Source: Phycisphaerales bacterium
Lineage (GTDB): Bacteria; Planctomycetota; Phycisphaerae; Phycisphaerales; SM1A02
Reading direction: 5' to 3'
Length of the DNA: 64,000 bases
Assembly: GCA_014238125.1 (NCBI GenBank)
Contig: JABABS010000034.1
Location: 1-64,000 of the forward strand
Of the stretch, positions 15,692-25,530 are shown piece after piece; position 1 is the stretch's first letter; every line of letters begins with the position of its first letter. The notes beneath the pieces were generated by a model. The model had not been told where the DNA came from. It was given only the letters and a program-made list of their open reading frames with translations, and did not search any database. Made by a program: the position numbers and the translations under genes.

Positions 15692-17680
15692 ATGGCAAAG
15701 ACACAAGATACATACACCTCCGAACAGATTCAGGTTCTAGAAGGTTTAGAAGCAATCCGAAAAAGACCCGGAATGTACGTTGGCGGTACAGGACTCAACG
15801 CTCTCCACCATCTGGTATATGAATGCGTCGATAACGCAATTGACGAGGTTATGGCTAACTTTGCAACTTCTATCACCGTCAGAATCGGTGTTGATGGCTC
15901 ATGTACTGTCATCGATGATGGTCGCGGTATGCCCGTCGATGCGATGAAGAGCGATAATCCAACCATTGATGGTCGACCTGCAGTTGAAGTCATCATGACC
16001 CAACTACACGCTGGTGGTAAATTCGATGATAACGCGTACAAAGTTTCGGGAGGTCTCCACGGGGTTGGCGTGAAATGCGTGAACGCTTTATCGGCTTGGA
16101 CAGTTGTTGAAGTTATCAAAGAAAACAAGACCTGGATGATCAGTTTTTCTCGCGGGGAACTCAATAAAGAATTACATATTGTTGAAGAGTACAAAGGCGA
16201 ACCTCGAAGAACTGGAACAATAATTTCATTTTTACCCGACTCCGAAATTTTTCCCGACACTGTCTTTCGGTATGACCTTCTTCAAAACAGGTTGCGTGAA
16301 CTTTCTTTTCTTAATCCAGGCGTCATGATTCATCTTATTGACGAAAGAGTTGACAGTGACGGAGAAATTCGCAAAGACACATTCCACAGTAAACATGGTC
16401 TTGCTGATTATGTTTCATTCATCAATCGTGGAAAAACAGAATTTAGTCCACCAATAGCCCTCTCCATGGAGGACAAAGAATCACAGATTATCTGTGACAT
16501 AGCAATGCAATACACTGACGCAACAAGTGAAGTATTACTTGCGTTTGGCAATAACATTGTCAATCCAGATGGTGGCACACACGTTTCCGGTTTCAAAACT
16601 TCCCTCACAAGAACAGTTAACGCCTACGCAAAACGAAACAACTTGATTAAAGGTCTCACTCCTTCAGGCGATGATCTTCGTGAAGGTTTAACGACGATCA
16701 TTTCCATCAAACTAGCTGACCCGCAATTCAACAACCAAACAAAAGAAAAACTGTTGAATCCAGAAGTTGAAAGTTTCATTTCCGCACTAGTTAGCAAAAT
16801 GCTCGGCTCATGGCTTGAAGAACACCCGTCTGAATCAAGAAAAATCTGTACAAAAGCAATTCTCGCAGCCGAAGCCCGAGAAGCTGCACGAAAAGCACGT
16901 GAACTCATCAAACGTAAAGGCGCGCTTGAATCTGGCGGCATGCCGCAAAAACTAGCAGACTGTGTTACAAACGATGTCGATCGCTCTGAACTTTTTATCG
17001 TTGAAGGTGAATCTGCAGGCGGTTCCGCAAAAGGTGGTCGCGACCACGACACACAAGCAATTTTGCCACTCAAAGGTAAAATTCTCAACGTCGAACGTGC
17101 GAGAATTGACAAAGTTCTTGGCTTTGAAGAGATTCGTATTTTGATTCAAGCTTTGCAATGTGGAATTGGTGAAGATTTCGACATTTCAAAGCTACGGTAC
17201 GGTCGCGTCATCATTATGACTGACGCAGACGTTGATGGTTCACACATCCGAACGCTCTTGCTCACATTCTTCTTCCGTCAAATGAATGAGCTTGTACGGC
17301 AAGGCAAAATTTTCATCGCCCAGCCACCGCTTTATCAAGTCACTCGAAACAAAAAGAGTTCCTACGTTCTCAATGAAACAGAGATGACCGAATTGCTCAC
17401 AAACATGGTGGTTGACTCCGCATCATTCATCGCTCGAGATGAAGATGGAAAAGAAACTCAACGATCATCTGGGGAAGAGGTGCTTCGAATAACCAAGCAA
17501 CTCACACGGCTAATTGAACTTGTAGATATTTCACAAAGAAGAGGTACCCCGTTCCCAACACTTCTTGGGATGAGAGAAAATGATCCAGAAGGCAATAATC
17601 GTCTCCCTCGATACAGAGTTGTGTGGACAGGTCACGAGGAAGTTTGCTGGACCGAAGACGCCGCACGCAAAGTAATTTAA
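15692..17680 (+). CDS. gyrB: DNA gyrase subunit B, main part, ending at an in-frame TAA
   Basis: ATPase subunit of the type IIA topoisomerase that introduces negative supercoils. Present are the GHKL ATP site (ECVDNAIDEV; DDGRGMPVD; VSGGLHGVGVKCVNALS), the transducer domain and the Toprim domain with EGESAGGSAKGGRD and DADVDGSHIRTLL. A planctomycete-like extra region follows (SYVLNETEMTELL to WTEDAARKVI). The frame is stopped by TAA at 17678-17680, after which coding continues in the same frame to 18196 with the conserved GyrB C-terminus. A full product would be about 834 aa. GAGG precedes the ATG. Confidence 0.93.
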   Translation: MAKTQDTYTSEQIQVLEGLEAIRKRPGMYVGGTGLNALHHLVYECVDNAIDEVMANFATSITVRIGVDGSCTVIDDGRGMPVDAMKSDNPTIDGRPAVEVIMTQLHAGGKFDDNAYKVSGGLHGVGVKCVNALSAWTVVEVIKENKTWMISFSRGELNKELHIVEEYKGEPRRTGTIISFLPDSEIFPDTVFRYDLLQNRLRELSFLNPGVMIHLIDERVDSDGEIRKDTFHSKHGLADYVSFINRGKTEFSPPIALSMEDKESQIICDIAMQYTDATSEVLLAFGNNIVNPDGGTHVSGFKTSLTRTVNAYAKRNNLIKGLTPSGDDLREGLTTIISIKLADPQFNNQTKEKLLNPEVESFISALVSKMLGSWLEEHPSESRKICTKAILAAEAREAARKARELIKRKGALESGGMPQKLADCVTNDVDRSELFIVEGESAGGSAKGGRDHDTQAILPLKGKILNVERARIDKVLGFEEIRILIQALQCGIGEDFDISKLRYGRVIIMTDADVDGSHIRTLLLTFFFRQMNELVRQGKIFIAQPPLYQVTRNKKSSYVLNETEMTELLTNMVVDSASFIARDEDGKETQRSSGEEVLRITKQLTRLIELVDISQRRGTPFPTLLGMRENDPEGNNRLPRYRVVWTGHEEVCWTEDAARKVI

Positions 17681-18196
17681 GACAATAATTTACTGCTTGA
17701 AGACCTCAACACTGAAGTTGAAAATGGAGATGCAACTCGCATCGCTGCACTTCGCGAACTGCACGAAAATCGTGAGATCGATGTCCTTATCGCATCACTC
17801 GCCGAATCAGATATCCAAGTTGAAGATTACACCCTCGTTCAAGAAGAATCTGTGAGTGGTGAGAAACTTGCAACGAAATACGCGTGGGTCGTTGATGCAG
17901 GTACTGACAAAGAAGAAGTCGTGGAAGTTCCAAACATCCCAGACATTCTTGAATCTCTCCGAGCAATCGGCCGGCGTGGTATTGACATTAAACGATTTAA
18001 GGGTCTTGGCGAAATGAACCCCGAAGAACTTTGGGAAACCACGATGGATCCGGAACAACGAACGCTTTTGCAAGTGACGTGGGATGCAGCTTCAGATGCA
18101 GACCAATTATTTACGACATTGATGGGCGAACAAGTTGAGTGTCGTCGAAAATACATCGAAGATCACGCGCTCGAAGTTAAGAATCTCGACATCTGA
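17681..18196 (+). pseudogene. gyrB: C-terminal part of gyrB, same frame, after the TAA at 17678
   Basis: In-frame continuation of gyrB: an acidic linker ([17 protein letters not shown]), then [20 protein letters not shown] and the usual Toprim C-terminal end ([19 protein letters not shown]). The GLGEMNP motif contacts the DNA gate and is needed for function. No convincing start lies near the TAA; the first GTG is at 17852, without a ribosome-binding site. The simplest readings are a one-base sequence error (CAA, GAA and AAA each differ from TAA by one base), a recent nonsense mutation, or readthrough. There is no sign of decay: no frameshift and normal codon use. Confidence 0.75.
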
Positions 18197-18280
18197 TAGA
18201 GTTGTTCCGAATTATCATTTTGAATCTCAACAACTCTTTGCGATTCGTATCAGAAATTTTGTATTCTCGTTTTATACAAC

Positions 18281-18925
18281 TTATTCAATTTCAGCAAACG
18301 CCGCATCTCTAATTCGACATGCATCGCATTGCTTACACGGCATTCCATTTTGTGGATCGTAACAACTCTGCGTCATGGAATAATCAACACCAAGTCCAAG
18401 TCCAGATTTTATAATTTCAATTTTTGTCATGTCAATTAATGGCGTATGAATTCTAATTCTCGAGCCTTCAACACCAACTTTCGTTGCAAGGTTTGCTGTT
18501 TTTTCAAACGACTCAATAAACTCTCTTCGACAATCAGGATAACCCGAATAATCAACAGCGTTCACGCCAATAAAAATATTCAAGGCACCAATCGCTTCAG
18601 CGTACCCTAAGGCGTGACTCAGAAAAATAGTATTTCTTGCAGGCACGTATGTCACGGGAATGCCGTCGCTGCAACCATCTTTTGGAACGTCAATGTCAGC
18701 AGTGAGCGCCGAGCCACCCCATGCACTTAAATCAATTGTTGTGACAACGTGTGACGCAGCACCGAGATGTTTCGCAACTTTTTGCGCGCAGACAATTTCA
18801 CCATCGTGTCGCTGTCCATAATGAAAAGAAAGTGCGTGGCACGTATATTTCTGATGGTTCGCAATCGCTAACACCGTCGCCGAATCAAGACCGCCTGATA
18901 ACAGCACAACTGCACGTTTCGACAT
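18281..18925 (-). CDS. queC: 7-cyano-7-deazaguanine synthase
   Basis: ATP-dependent enzyme making preQ0 from 7-carboxy-7-deazaguanine for queuosine in tRNA. The PP-loop is at residues 7-15 (VLLSGGLDS), YVPARNTIFLS is conserved, and the zinc-binding cysteines are C188, C197, C200 and C203 (SCYDP... CKQCDAC). 214 aa is usual. The ATG overlaps the stop of the dnaJ-like gene as TAATG. No other que gene is nearby. Confidence 0.95.
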   Translation of the reverse strand: MSKRAVVLLSGGLDSATVLAIANHQKYTCHALSFHYGQRHDGEIVCAQKVAKHLGAASHVVTTIDLSAWGGSALTADIDVPKDGCSDGIPVTYVPARNTIFLSHALGYAEAIGALNIFIGVNAVDYSGYPDCRREFIESFEKTANLATKVGVEGSRIRIHTPLIDMTKIEIIKSGLGLGVDYSMTQSCYDPQNGMPCKQCDACRIRDAAFAEIE

Positions 18926-19818
18926 TACGCTTCTTCTCTTGGATTTGGAATTTTTTTGCCAAGTTCTTCAAGCAACTCTTTTGATTCTTCATCAAGTTCT
19001 GTTGGCCCAACGATATGAATCACTGCGTAGAAATCTCCCACTTTTTTTTCCGATACTTTTGCCCCCTTGCCTTTCACGCGTAACCGTTGACTACTAGATA
19101 CTCCGGCTGGAATTTTCATGTCAATGGTGCCGCCAAGCGGGAGTGGCAACGAAAGTTTTGTTCCAAGTGCAGCCTCAACAATACTCAAATCAACATCCAT
19201 CTCAACATCAAGACCACGCCGCTGGTACAACGGGTGACCGCCAACAGTAACTGTAATCATCAAGTCGCCGTTTGATCCCCCGCCCATTCCCTGATGTCCC
19301 TTCCCCTTGAGTCGTAATTTTTTCCCAGATTCCATACCTGCAGGAATACGAACACTCGCCGTGCCATCAGCCGTTTGCACTTCTTCACTTCCGCCTTTGA
19401 GCGCAGTCATAAAAGTCACTGTGATGGTTGTTTCAATATTCTGTCCTTTTTGAGTTGTTGCAGGTCTTGACTGATCACCGCGACCTCCCATTGCCTGATT
19501 GAAGAAATCAGAAAAATCTGCACTCTCGCCTCCACTGAACCCTCCGCCACCAAATCCACTTGCTTGTTGCCAACGAGGGTTGCCACGAAAACCACCTTGT
19601 TGTCCCGCTGATCCAAACTGGTCATACATTTTTCGTTTTTCAGCATCAGAAAGCGTGTCGTACGCTTCTTGAACTTCCGAAAATTTCGTCGCAGCATCAT
19701 CATCTTTATTCACATCAGGATGGTACTTTCGAGCTAGTTTTCGGTACGCCTTTCGAATCTCGTCTGCCGTCGCAGATCGATCCACTCCAAGTAATTGGTA
19801 ATAGTCGTTCGATGCCAT
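18925..19818 (-). CDS. DnaJ-like co-chaperone (CbpA type, no zinc finger)
   Basis: Stimulates Hsp70 ATPase. J domain at residues 1-65 with HPD in RKYHPDVNK; then a Gly/Phe-rich stretch ([23 protein letters not shown]); then the two C-terminal substrate-binding beta domains ([48 protein letters not shown]). The CxxCxGxG zinc domain of true DnaJ is absent, so it is of the CbpA or type II class. The start is set at the ATG encoding MASNDYY (19818), 24 bases inside the longest frame; TATACT lies 8 nt upstream. Confidence 0.92.
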   Translation of the reverse strand: MASNDYYQLLGVDRSATADEIRKAYRKLARKYHPDVNKDDDAATKFSEVQEAYDTLSDAEKRKMYDQFGSAGQQGGFRGNPRWQQASGFGGGGFSGGESADFSDFFNQAMGGRGDQSRPATTQKGQNIETTITVTFMTALKGGSEEVQTADGTASVRIPAGMESGKKLRLKGKGHQGMGGGSNGDLMITVTVGGHPLYQRRGLDVEMDVDLSIVEAALGTKLSLPLPLGGTIDMKIPAGVSSSQRLRVKGKGAKVSEKKVGDFYAVIHIVGPTELDEESKELLEELGKKIPNPREEA

Positions 19819-19868
19819 GGGAGGGAAGTATACCCGCCTCAAGGCTACGGTATCCTGTACATATTCTC

Positions 19869-20837
19869 ATGGATCGTGAACCACAAAAAGATGCTGCCAT
19901 TATGTCCATTGGCGATCATATTGAAGATCTCCGCAAACGGATTATTTGGTCAATCATTCCACCGCTCCCCTTGGCAGTGTTGTTCTTTCTGTTCGCTGAT
20001 CCAATTGTGCGTTGGTTCCTTGTTCCGCTCTACAACGTTCTTGACAAGTACGGGCTTCCGGCGCACGTGCAAGTGCTCAGCCCGCCAGAATTTCTCATGG
20101 TAGAAATGAAAATTGCTATCGGCGCTGCCATTCTTGTTGCAGGTCCATGGATTCTCTACCAACTTTGGAAGTTTGTTTCGCCCGGATTGCACAATCACGA
20201 ACGACGGTTTGTATATTTTTTAATCCCCGGCAGCGTGATACTTTGTGTCGCGGGCTTATCGTTGATGTACTACATCATGCTACCACTCATATTGGAATTT
20301 ATGGTAACGATCGCGGGCGGCGTAACTGTACAAACTGAACTCATTACAATTGGTGATTCTATTTCTACATTGACTATTCCAGTTTTAGAAGAATTTCCAA
20401 GTGTTGCATCTGCCGGTGATGTTTGGGTAAAAATGCCTGAGGGTGTGTTAGAAATCGCAATCCCAGCAAGTGAGGAGGGAATGCTAGAAACATTGCAACT
20501 CCCGATGAATCGCGGTTCACTGATCTCACAACAATTTCAACTTAGCAGTTACTTGGGCTTTGTTCTACTCTTAATGTTTGCAATTGGGATTGCATTCCAA
20601 CTACCAATGGTAATGTTACTCCTCGGCTGGTTACATATAGTAACACCTGCTTGGTTAAGGAAAAACAGAAAATACGCCCTGCTCGTTCTTGGCATTATTT
20701 CCGCAATGATTACGCCCCAAGATGTCGTGTCGATGCTAATGATGCTTATTCCACTGTACTTATTATACGAACTTGGCATTGCACTCATTGTCTGGGTTCC
20801 TGTTTCAAGTGTAGCAGGCAAACGCGATGATGAGTGA
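19869..20837 (+). CDS. tatC: Sec-independent protein translocase subunit TatC, enlarged
   Basis: Core receptor of the twin-arginine pathway. Signature segments are MSIGDHIEDLRKR at the cytoplasmic N-terminus, PWILYQLWKFVSPGLHNHERR between TM2 and TM3, and ITPQDVVSMLMMLIPLYLLYELGI at the end. It has about 322 aa against the usual 240-260: roughly 75 residues (from VTIAGGVTVQTELI to SLISQQFQLSS) are inserted in the outer loop after TM3. The start could also be the ATG at 19902. tatA/tatB are not adjacent; the amidase at 14809 is a likely client. It overlaps tadA by 11 bp. Confidence 0.93.
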   Translation: MDREPQKDAAIMSIGDHIEDLRKRIIWSIIPPLPLAVLFFLFADPIVRWFLVPLYNVLDKYGLPAHVQVLSPPEFLMVEMKIAIGAAILVAGPWILYQLWKFVSPGLHNHERRFVYFLIPGSVILCVAGLSLMYYIMLPLILEFMVTIAGGVTVQTELITIGDSISTLTIPVLEEFPSVASAGDVWVKMPEGVLEIAIPASEEGMLETLQLPMNRGSLISQQFQLSSYLGFVLLLMFAIGIAFQLPMVMLLLGWLHIVTPAWLRKNRKYALLVLGIISAMITPQDVVSMLMMLIPLYLLYELGIALIVWVPVSSVAGKRDDE

Positions 20838-21276
20838 CGAAGCAATGATGCGCAACGCACTTGCGCTCGCAGATCAAGCGGCGGCAATCGACGAAGTTCC
20901 GATTGGAGCTGCCGTTTTCCTAAACGATGAAATTGTTGGTGAGGGGTTCAATCATAAAGAGTCAACAAACAATCCAACAGCCCACGCTGAAATAATTGCG
21001 ATCAATAACGCTGCAGAAAAACTTGGAAGATGGCGATTGCACGATTGTACGCTCGTTGTTACGCTTGAACCATGTCCGATGTGTGCTGGAGCAGCAGTAA
21101 ATTCCCGAATGAAACGTATTGTGTTTGGTGCACATGACCAAAAAGCCGGCGCATGTCGAACGTTATACAACATCGCGGATGATGTACGATTGAACCACCG
21201 TTGCGAAATTACAGAAGGCATACTTGCTGAAGAATGTGTTGAAAAACTGCGTGTTTTTTTCAAGGCGAAACGGTAA
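20827..21276 (+). CDS. tadA: tRNA-specific adenosine deaminase
   Basis: Converts A34 to inosine in the tRNA-Arg(ACG) wobble position. The deaminase zinc site is complete: His53-Ala-Glu55 (AHAEIIAI) and PCPMC with Cys83 and Cys86. The C-terminal half (SRMKRIVFGAHDQKAGACRTLYNI) is typical of TadA. 149 aa, usual length. It starts inside the end of tatC and its last 17 bp overlap convergent truD. Confidence 0.94.
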   Translation: MMSDEAMMRNALALADQAAAIDEVPIGAAVFLNDEIVGEGFNHKESTNNPTAHAEIIAINNAAEKLGRWRLHDCTLVVTLEPCPMCAGAAVNSRMKRIVFGAHDQKAGACRTLYNIADDVRLNHRCEITEGILAEECVEKLRVFFKAKR

Positions 21277-22447
21277 GCAGTTTGTCAATCAACACTGTTG
21301 CGTAACTTCCTGCTGGCAACTCAAATTGCACTCGTACAAATCCACCGTGCTCATCAACACCGCTTCCAATAGCCGTATTTTTCACGGGAACGCGAAGGGG
21401 TCGTCTTGTGCCAGCTGCTAACCGTTTGTCGTTTTGGTGTAATTCTTCTTGCACGCCACATGCGTTAAGGTCTTCAAGTTCAGCTTTCAATACATCGCCG
21501 CTAGGCATACGCATCTTCGATCCCCAGAGTGGACCTGTAGGTGATAGTTCAATTCGATCAGATCTGTCTTGCAGATCATCTTCACTTGAAACCTCGAAGG
21601 TTCGACCACCACCATCGTGTTGCCATGCAAGATCTCCCACTAACAATGTATTCCATGTTCCATCTTCTTGCCGCCGAATAAGTGTTTGATTAAAAATAAA
21701 AGATTGAAGCGCGTTGATCCATAACTTTTGCATAGTTTTTGAAATTCGCTTACACGCGCCCGAAAAATCCTTTCCAGATATTAAGCCTTCAAGAACATGT
21801 TGCTGCACAGGATTACCAAATGGCCAAGCGTCGAGCGCTTTCTTATATGCACCCTCTGTTGCAAATTGATTGTGTCGTTCATTACCGGCGAGAATAAGAG
21901 AAACCAGTTCTTCGTATTTGTCTGCAATCAGCGCCGCGCCAAATAAGTGGTTATTTGCATCATTTCCAAAACGTTGCACCCCGAATGCGTTTGGCATTCC
22001 AAATGTAGAAATTAGATTAAGTTTTTTTTGCAACGTTATCACTTTGATTGGGTCCATGTCGCGAATGCGAATATCAAAACGATTTCCAAGAAGGTGCCCA
22101 AACCGTAATTTGTTTGTGTGTCGATCTTGCCACATCAAATCAAGACCCTCGTGTGAAAAAGAAACAGCACGGCTTGCAACCCCTGGCAAATGAATCGATA
22201 CTAATTGTGTTGTTACCGCGTTGCGATCTTTTCTTCCCGCAGTTCCGATTGCCCTTGGCTTTACGCCTAACTCTTTTGCAATCAACCGAACCATCAAGTC
22301 GTGTGTGATCCCAGTTTTACGAATGCACAAATATAGGTGTTCACCCTCTCCACAAGGTTCATACAGTGGTATTTCATCTACAACAAAATCATCGGGTCGA
22401 CTCTTGATTGTCCCAGAAATTTTTTGCTCGTGCTCACTCTCGATCAT
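21260..22447 (-). CDS. truD: tRNA pseudouridine(13) synthase
   Basis: Isomerises U13 of tRNA-Glu and others. The TruD family motif GTAGRKDRNAVTTQ carries the catalytic Asp74, and the N-terminal KSRPDDFVVDEIP is characteristic. NAFGVQRFG (about residue 155) and the C-terminal RPLRVP are conserved. 395 aa is slightly longer than E. coli TruD. It lies 2 bp downstream of the DUF151 gene, so they are co-transcribed. Confidence 0.93.
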   Translation of the reverse strand: MIESEHEQKISGTIKSRPDDFVVDEIPLYEPCGEGEHLYLCIRKTGITHDLMVRLIAKELGVKPRAIGTAGRKDRNAVTTQLVSIHLPGVASRAVSFSHEGLDLMWQDRHTNKLRFGHLLGNRFDIRIRDMDPIKVITLQKKLNLISTFGMPNAFGVQRFGNDANNHLFGAALIADKYEELVSLILAGNERHNQFATEGAYKKALDAWPFGNPVQQHVLEGLISGKDFSGACKRISKTMQKLWINALQSFIFNQTLIRRQEDGTWNTLLVGDLAWQHDGGGRTFEVSSEDDLQDRSDRIELSPTGPLWGSKMRMPSGDVLKAELEDLNACGVQEELHQNDKRLAAGTRRPLRVPVKNTAIGSGVDEHGGFVRVQFELPAGSYATVLIDKLLTVSP

Positions 22448-22449
22448 CG

Positions 22450-22899
22450 TTAATCCCAGTCGAACTGATCTTCATTTGGATTGGATTCATCTATATCGAA
22501 CGGGTTACGTTCAATCTCATCAAGCACTGACTCTTCAACAAACACAGGAACATGGTTGGCAATTGCTAATGCAATGGCGTCACTTGGTCTACAATCAATC
22601 GAATAATCATCTCCACCTTGAAGCATGATGAGTTTTGCAAAAAACGTACCATCTTTTAAATCACTAATTGCGACTTGGTGTAACAACCCTCCGAGATGTT
22701 CAATAACTGAAGAGAGTAAATCATGAGTCTGGGGTCTTGTCGGTTTAACTCCTTTGAGGCTTCGTTCAATCGCGTACGCCTCTGGCATGCCAACAACAAT
22801 TGGGAAAGTTCTCTTGCCATCAACCTCTTTTAACTCGATAATTTGCGCATCGGTAAGTTCGCGAATTAGAATCCTTGAAATTTCCATTTGAACAGACAT
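22450..22899 (-). CDS. Bifunctional nuclease (BFN/DUF151) family protein
   Basis: 149 aa from the ATG at 22899 (MSVQMEISRILIREL); the longer frame up to 22986 runs into metK's start on the other strand. The family pattern is clear: FPIVVGMPEAYAIERSLKG, RPQTHDLLSSVIEHLGG and CRPSDAIALAIANHVPVFVEE. Plant and Aquifex-type relatives show nuclease activity in vitro; the role in bacteria is unsettled. TATGAT lies 9 nt upstream of the chosen ATG. Confidence 0.88.
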   Translation of the reverse strand: MSVQMEISRILIRELTDAQIIELKEVDGKRTFPIVVGMPEAYAIERSLKGVKPTRPQTHDLLSSVIEHLGGLLHQVAISDLKDGTFFAKLIMLQGGDDYSIDCRPSDAIALAIANHVPVFVEESVLDEIERNPFDIDESNPNEDQFDWD

Positions 22900-22984
22900 A
22901 CGCTGCACATCATACGCTTGAAACGCTCGTGTTTTTCTCCTGTTCCTGCTATGATTCGCAATTACTCCTGAAAGGTGCAAAATC

Positions 22985-24187
22985 ATGAATGAAAAACCAT
23001 ATCAATTCACTTCAGAATCCGTGTCTATGGGTCACCCGGACAAGGTTGCAGATCAAATTTCCGACGCAATTCTCGATGCAATGCTCGCAGTAGATCCAAA
23101 TAGCAGGGTTGCTGCCGAAACCATGGTGACAACAGGATTGGTGATCGTCGCAGGTGAAGTCACGTGTGATGGATATGTCGATATTCCTAAAGTCGTTCGA
23201 GAGACCATCCGCCGTATTGGTTACACAGATGCAACCCTTGGCTTTGACGCAGATAGTTGCGCGGTCATGGTCACGCTCGATCGTCAATCTCCTGATATTG
23301 CACAAGGAGTCAACACTGGTGAGGGTGCACACGCAGAACAAGGTGCAGGCGATCAGGGATTGATGTTCGGTTACGCATGCCGCGAAACGGACTCACTCAT
23401 GCCCCTTCCAATTGATTTGTCTCACCAACTTGTCGCAAAACATGCAGCAATTCGCGAAGACAAAACTATTCCACACCTCCGCCCTGACGCGAAAAGTCAA
23501 GTCACTATTGAATACGATGGCAACACACCTATAAAAGTAAAAACCGTTGTTATCTCTACTCAGCACGGTCCAGAGTGGTCGAAAAATCAAACTGCACTCA
23601 AGGATGCAGTCATTGAGCACATCATCAAACCCGTTCTTGGTTCTTGGTGGAACGAAAACATTGAAATACATGTCAACCCAACTGGAATCTTTGAACTTGG
23701 TGGACCAAAAGGTGACTGCGGGTTAACTGGTCGAAAAATTATTGTTGACACCTATGGTGGACGCGGTCGTCACGGCGGCGGCGCTTTCAGCGGCAAAGAT
23801 CCAAGTAAAGTGGATCGTTCTGCAGCCTACATGGCACGGTACATTGCGAAAAATGTAGTTGCTGCTGATCTTGCAGACGTTTGTGAAATCCAACTCAGTT
23901 ACGCAATTGGAGTCGCTGAGCCAACTTCAGTACACGTCGATTGCATGGGGACTGCAAAAATAGATGAAGCAGATATTTCTTTGTTAATTCAAAAACACTT
24001 TGACCTAACTCCAAAGGGTATCATTGACTCCCTTGGTTTACTTGCACCAATCTACACATCCACTGCGTATCATGGACACTTTGGAAGAACACCAGGCGAA
24101 AGTGGCGAAGGAACATTCTCTTGGGAATGCACCGACAAAGCCGATGTGATGCGCTGCAATTGTGATTGCAAAGCGACAGCTGAGTAA
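22985..24187 (+). CDS. metK: S-adenosylmethionine synthetase
   Basis: Makes AdoMet from methionine and ATP. The three repeat domains show the standard motifs: [12 protein letters not shown] near the start, [28 protein letters not shown], and the glycine-rich [19 protein letters not shown]. 400 aa. The leader is only about 25 nt if TATGAT (22949-22954) is the -10 box, too short for a SAM riboswitch; GAAAGG lies before the ATG. It supplies methyl groups to rsmB directly downstream (3-bp gap) and to trmD and others here. Confidence 0.97.
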   Translation: MNEKPYQFTSESVSMGHPDKVADQISDAILDAMLAVDPNSRVAAETMVTTGLVIVAGEVTCDGYVDIPKVVRETIRRIGYTDATLGFDADSCAVMVTLDRQSPDIAQGVNTGEGAHAEQGAGDQGLMFGYACRETDSLMPLPIDLSHQLVAKHAAIREDKTIPHLRPDAKSQVTIEYDGNTPIKVKTVVISTQHGPEWSKNQTALKDAVIEHIIKPVLGSWWNENIEIHVNPTGIFELGGPKGDCGLTGRKIIVDTYGGRGRHGGGAFSGKDPSKVDRSAAYMARYIAKNVVAADLADVCEIQLSYAIGVAEPTSVHVDCMGTAKIDEADISLLIQKHFDLTPKGIIDSLGLLAPIYTSTAYHGHFGRTPGESGEGTFSWECTDKADVMRCNCDCKATAE

Positions 24188-24190
24188 CAG

Positions 24191-25483
24191 ATGCAAGATG
24201 CACGAAGCATTGCTTGCGCAAGTATTGCAAAAGCATTCAAGCGGTTTCCAGACCTCGACCCGCCGTCTCTTGCTTGCGACGATTTAGACCAACGTGATGC
24301 TTCGCTTGCTAGAGCAATCGACCACGCTGTCCGTCGAAGGTGGCTTACGCTTGCAGCAATCATAGAACATGCATCGAATCGCCCCTTTGCCACACTTGAA
24401 CCACCTGTGGCTGCAGCACTGCTAGTTGGAACAGCGCAACTTTTATTATTCGACCGCTTGCCAGATCACGCTGTGATTGATTGCACAGTCGAGTGGATAA
24501 GGCACGGAGGGAAACGACCAAGAGCAACTGGTTTTATAAATGCCGTGCTTCGTAAAATTGTAAAACTACGTGGTACTCTTGAACAAACTGGTGAGATTGG
24601 AAACGAGCACCACCTGCCTCGATCTGATGGTTCGTGGTGGTACTTAAATGCACCTGTTTTTAATAGCATTGCGCCGCAATTTGGATTTAGTAAAAAAATA
24701 TGGGCACGCATCGAAAAACAACTCGGCAAAGAACAAGCGACCTTATTTGCAAAAAACGTAATAGCAGAGCCTCCGATCATTGTGACTAGCGAGACACTTC
24801 CACAATGCGTGATCCCACACGAACAACATCATTTTGGCGTTGTTCCTCAAGAAGTAAACATTTCTGATTTGATAAACGATTCAGACAATCTCCGCGTGCA
24901 AGACCCAACATCAGGAACTTCCCTTTCGCTACTTCGGTGGATGGAACAAACACCACATCGTATTTTAGATCTGTGCGCGGGTCGCGGAACAAAAACAAAA
25001 CAACTTCGCGTTCTTTTCCCAAACGCAATGATTGGCGCAACGGAACCAAATGATGTAAGAAGATCGTTGCTGCAAGAAATTGCAGATGATTTTGATATCA
25101 CTGTGTATGTTCCAGACGGCGAGGGACCAACAGAACCCTTTGATCTCGTAGTTGCTGATGTACCTTGTTCCAATAGTGGCGTTTTTGCCAGAAGACCCGA
25201 AGCAAAGTATCGTTACGATGAAAAGCACATTGCTTCTCTTGTAGAATTGCAACAAACAATCATTCGAGATGGCGTGGCAGTTCTCAACAGAAGCGGGTAT
25301 TTCTTATATGCCACTTGCAGCATCGACCGCGAGGAAAATGGTAGTCAAGTTGCATGGATGAAGCGGAAGCGACAACTTTCTCTGATCGAACAATCCACCG
25401 CTATGCCATCTGGTAGCCCTCAATCCGACCCTGCCTCATGGCACGATGGTGGATTTGCCGCTCTTCTGCAGCGCCAACCCTAG
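24191..25483 (+). CDS. rsmB: 16S rRNA (cytosine-967-C5) methyltransferase family
   Basis: 430 aa. The NusB-like RNA-binding domain is at residues 1-130 (RSIACASIAKAF; RATGFINAVLRKIV). The Rossmann methyltransferase domain has the SAM motif LDLCAGRGTKTKQL, DVPCSNSGVFARRPEAK with the release cysteine, and ATCSIDREENGSQV with the catalytic cysteine. The middle part is less standard and the C-terminal end is short. It is the closest match among m5C methyltransferases because of the NusB domain. Likely transcribed with metK. Confidence 0.87.
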   Translation: MQDARSIACASIAKAFKRFPDLDPPSLACDDLDQRDASLARAIDHAVRRRWLTLAAIIEHASNRPFATLEPPVAAALLVGTAQLLLFDRLPDHAVIDCTVEWIRHGGKRPRATGFINAVLRKIVKLRGTLEQTGEIGNEHHLPRSDGSWWYLNAPVFNSIAPQFGFSKKIWARIEKQLGKEQATLFAKNVIAEPPIIVTSETLPQCVIPHEQHHFGVVPQEVNISDLINDSDNLRVQDPTSGTSLSLLRWMEQTPHRILDLCAGRGTKTKQLRVLFPNAMIGATEPNDVRRSLLQEIADDFDITVYVPDGEGPTEPFDLVVADVPCSNSGVFARRPEAKYRYDEKHIASLVELQQTIIRDGVAVLNRSGYFLYATCSIDREENGSQVAWMKRKRQLSLIEQSTAMPSGSPQSDPASWHDGGFAALLQRQP

Positions 25484-25530
25484 CCAATCAAACGCAGGTT
25501 GGCTACAATCCCGCGATTCACTTCTGACCA

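Noticed and set aside
17678-17680. Genome-wide reassignment of TAA
   Set aside because: TAA is used as the normal stop of other genes here (for example 10192, 22985-24187 region neighbours and 32574), so only a local event is possible.
22900-22984. SAM riboswitch before metK
   Set aside because: The gap is only 85 bp and shared with a divergent gene; no SAM-I type P1-P4 pattern is seen.
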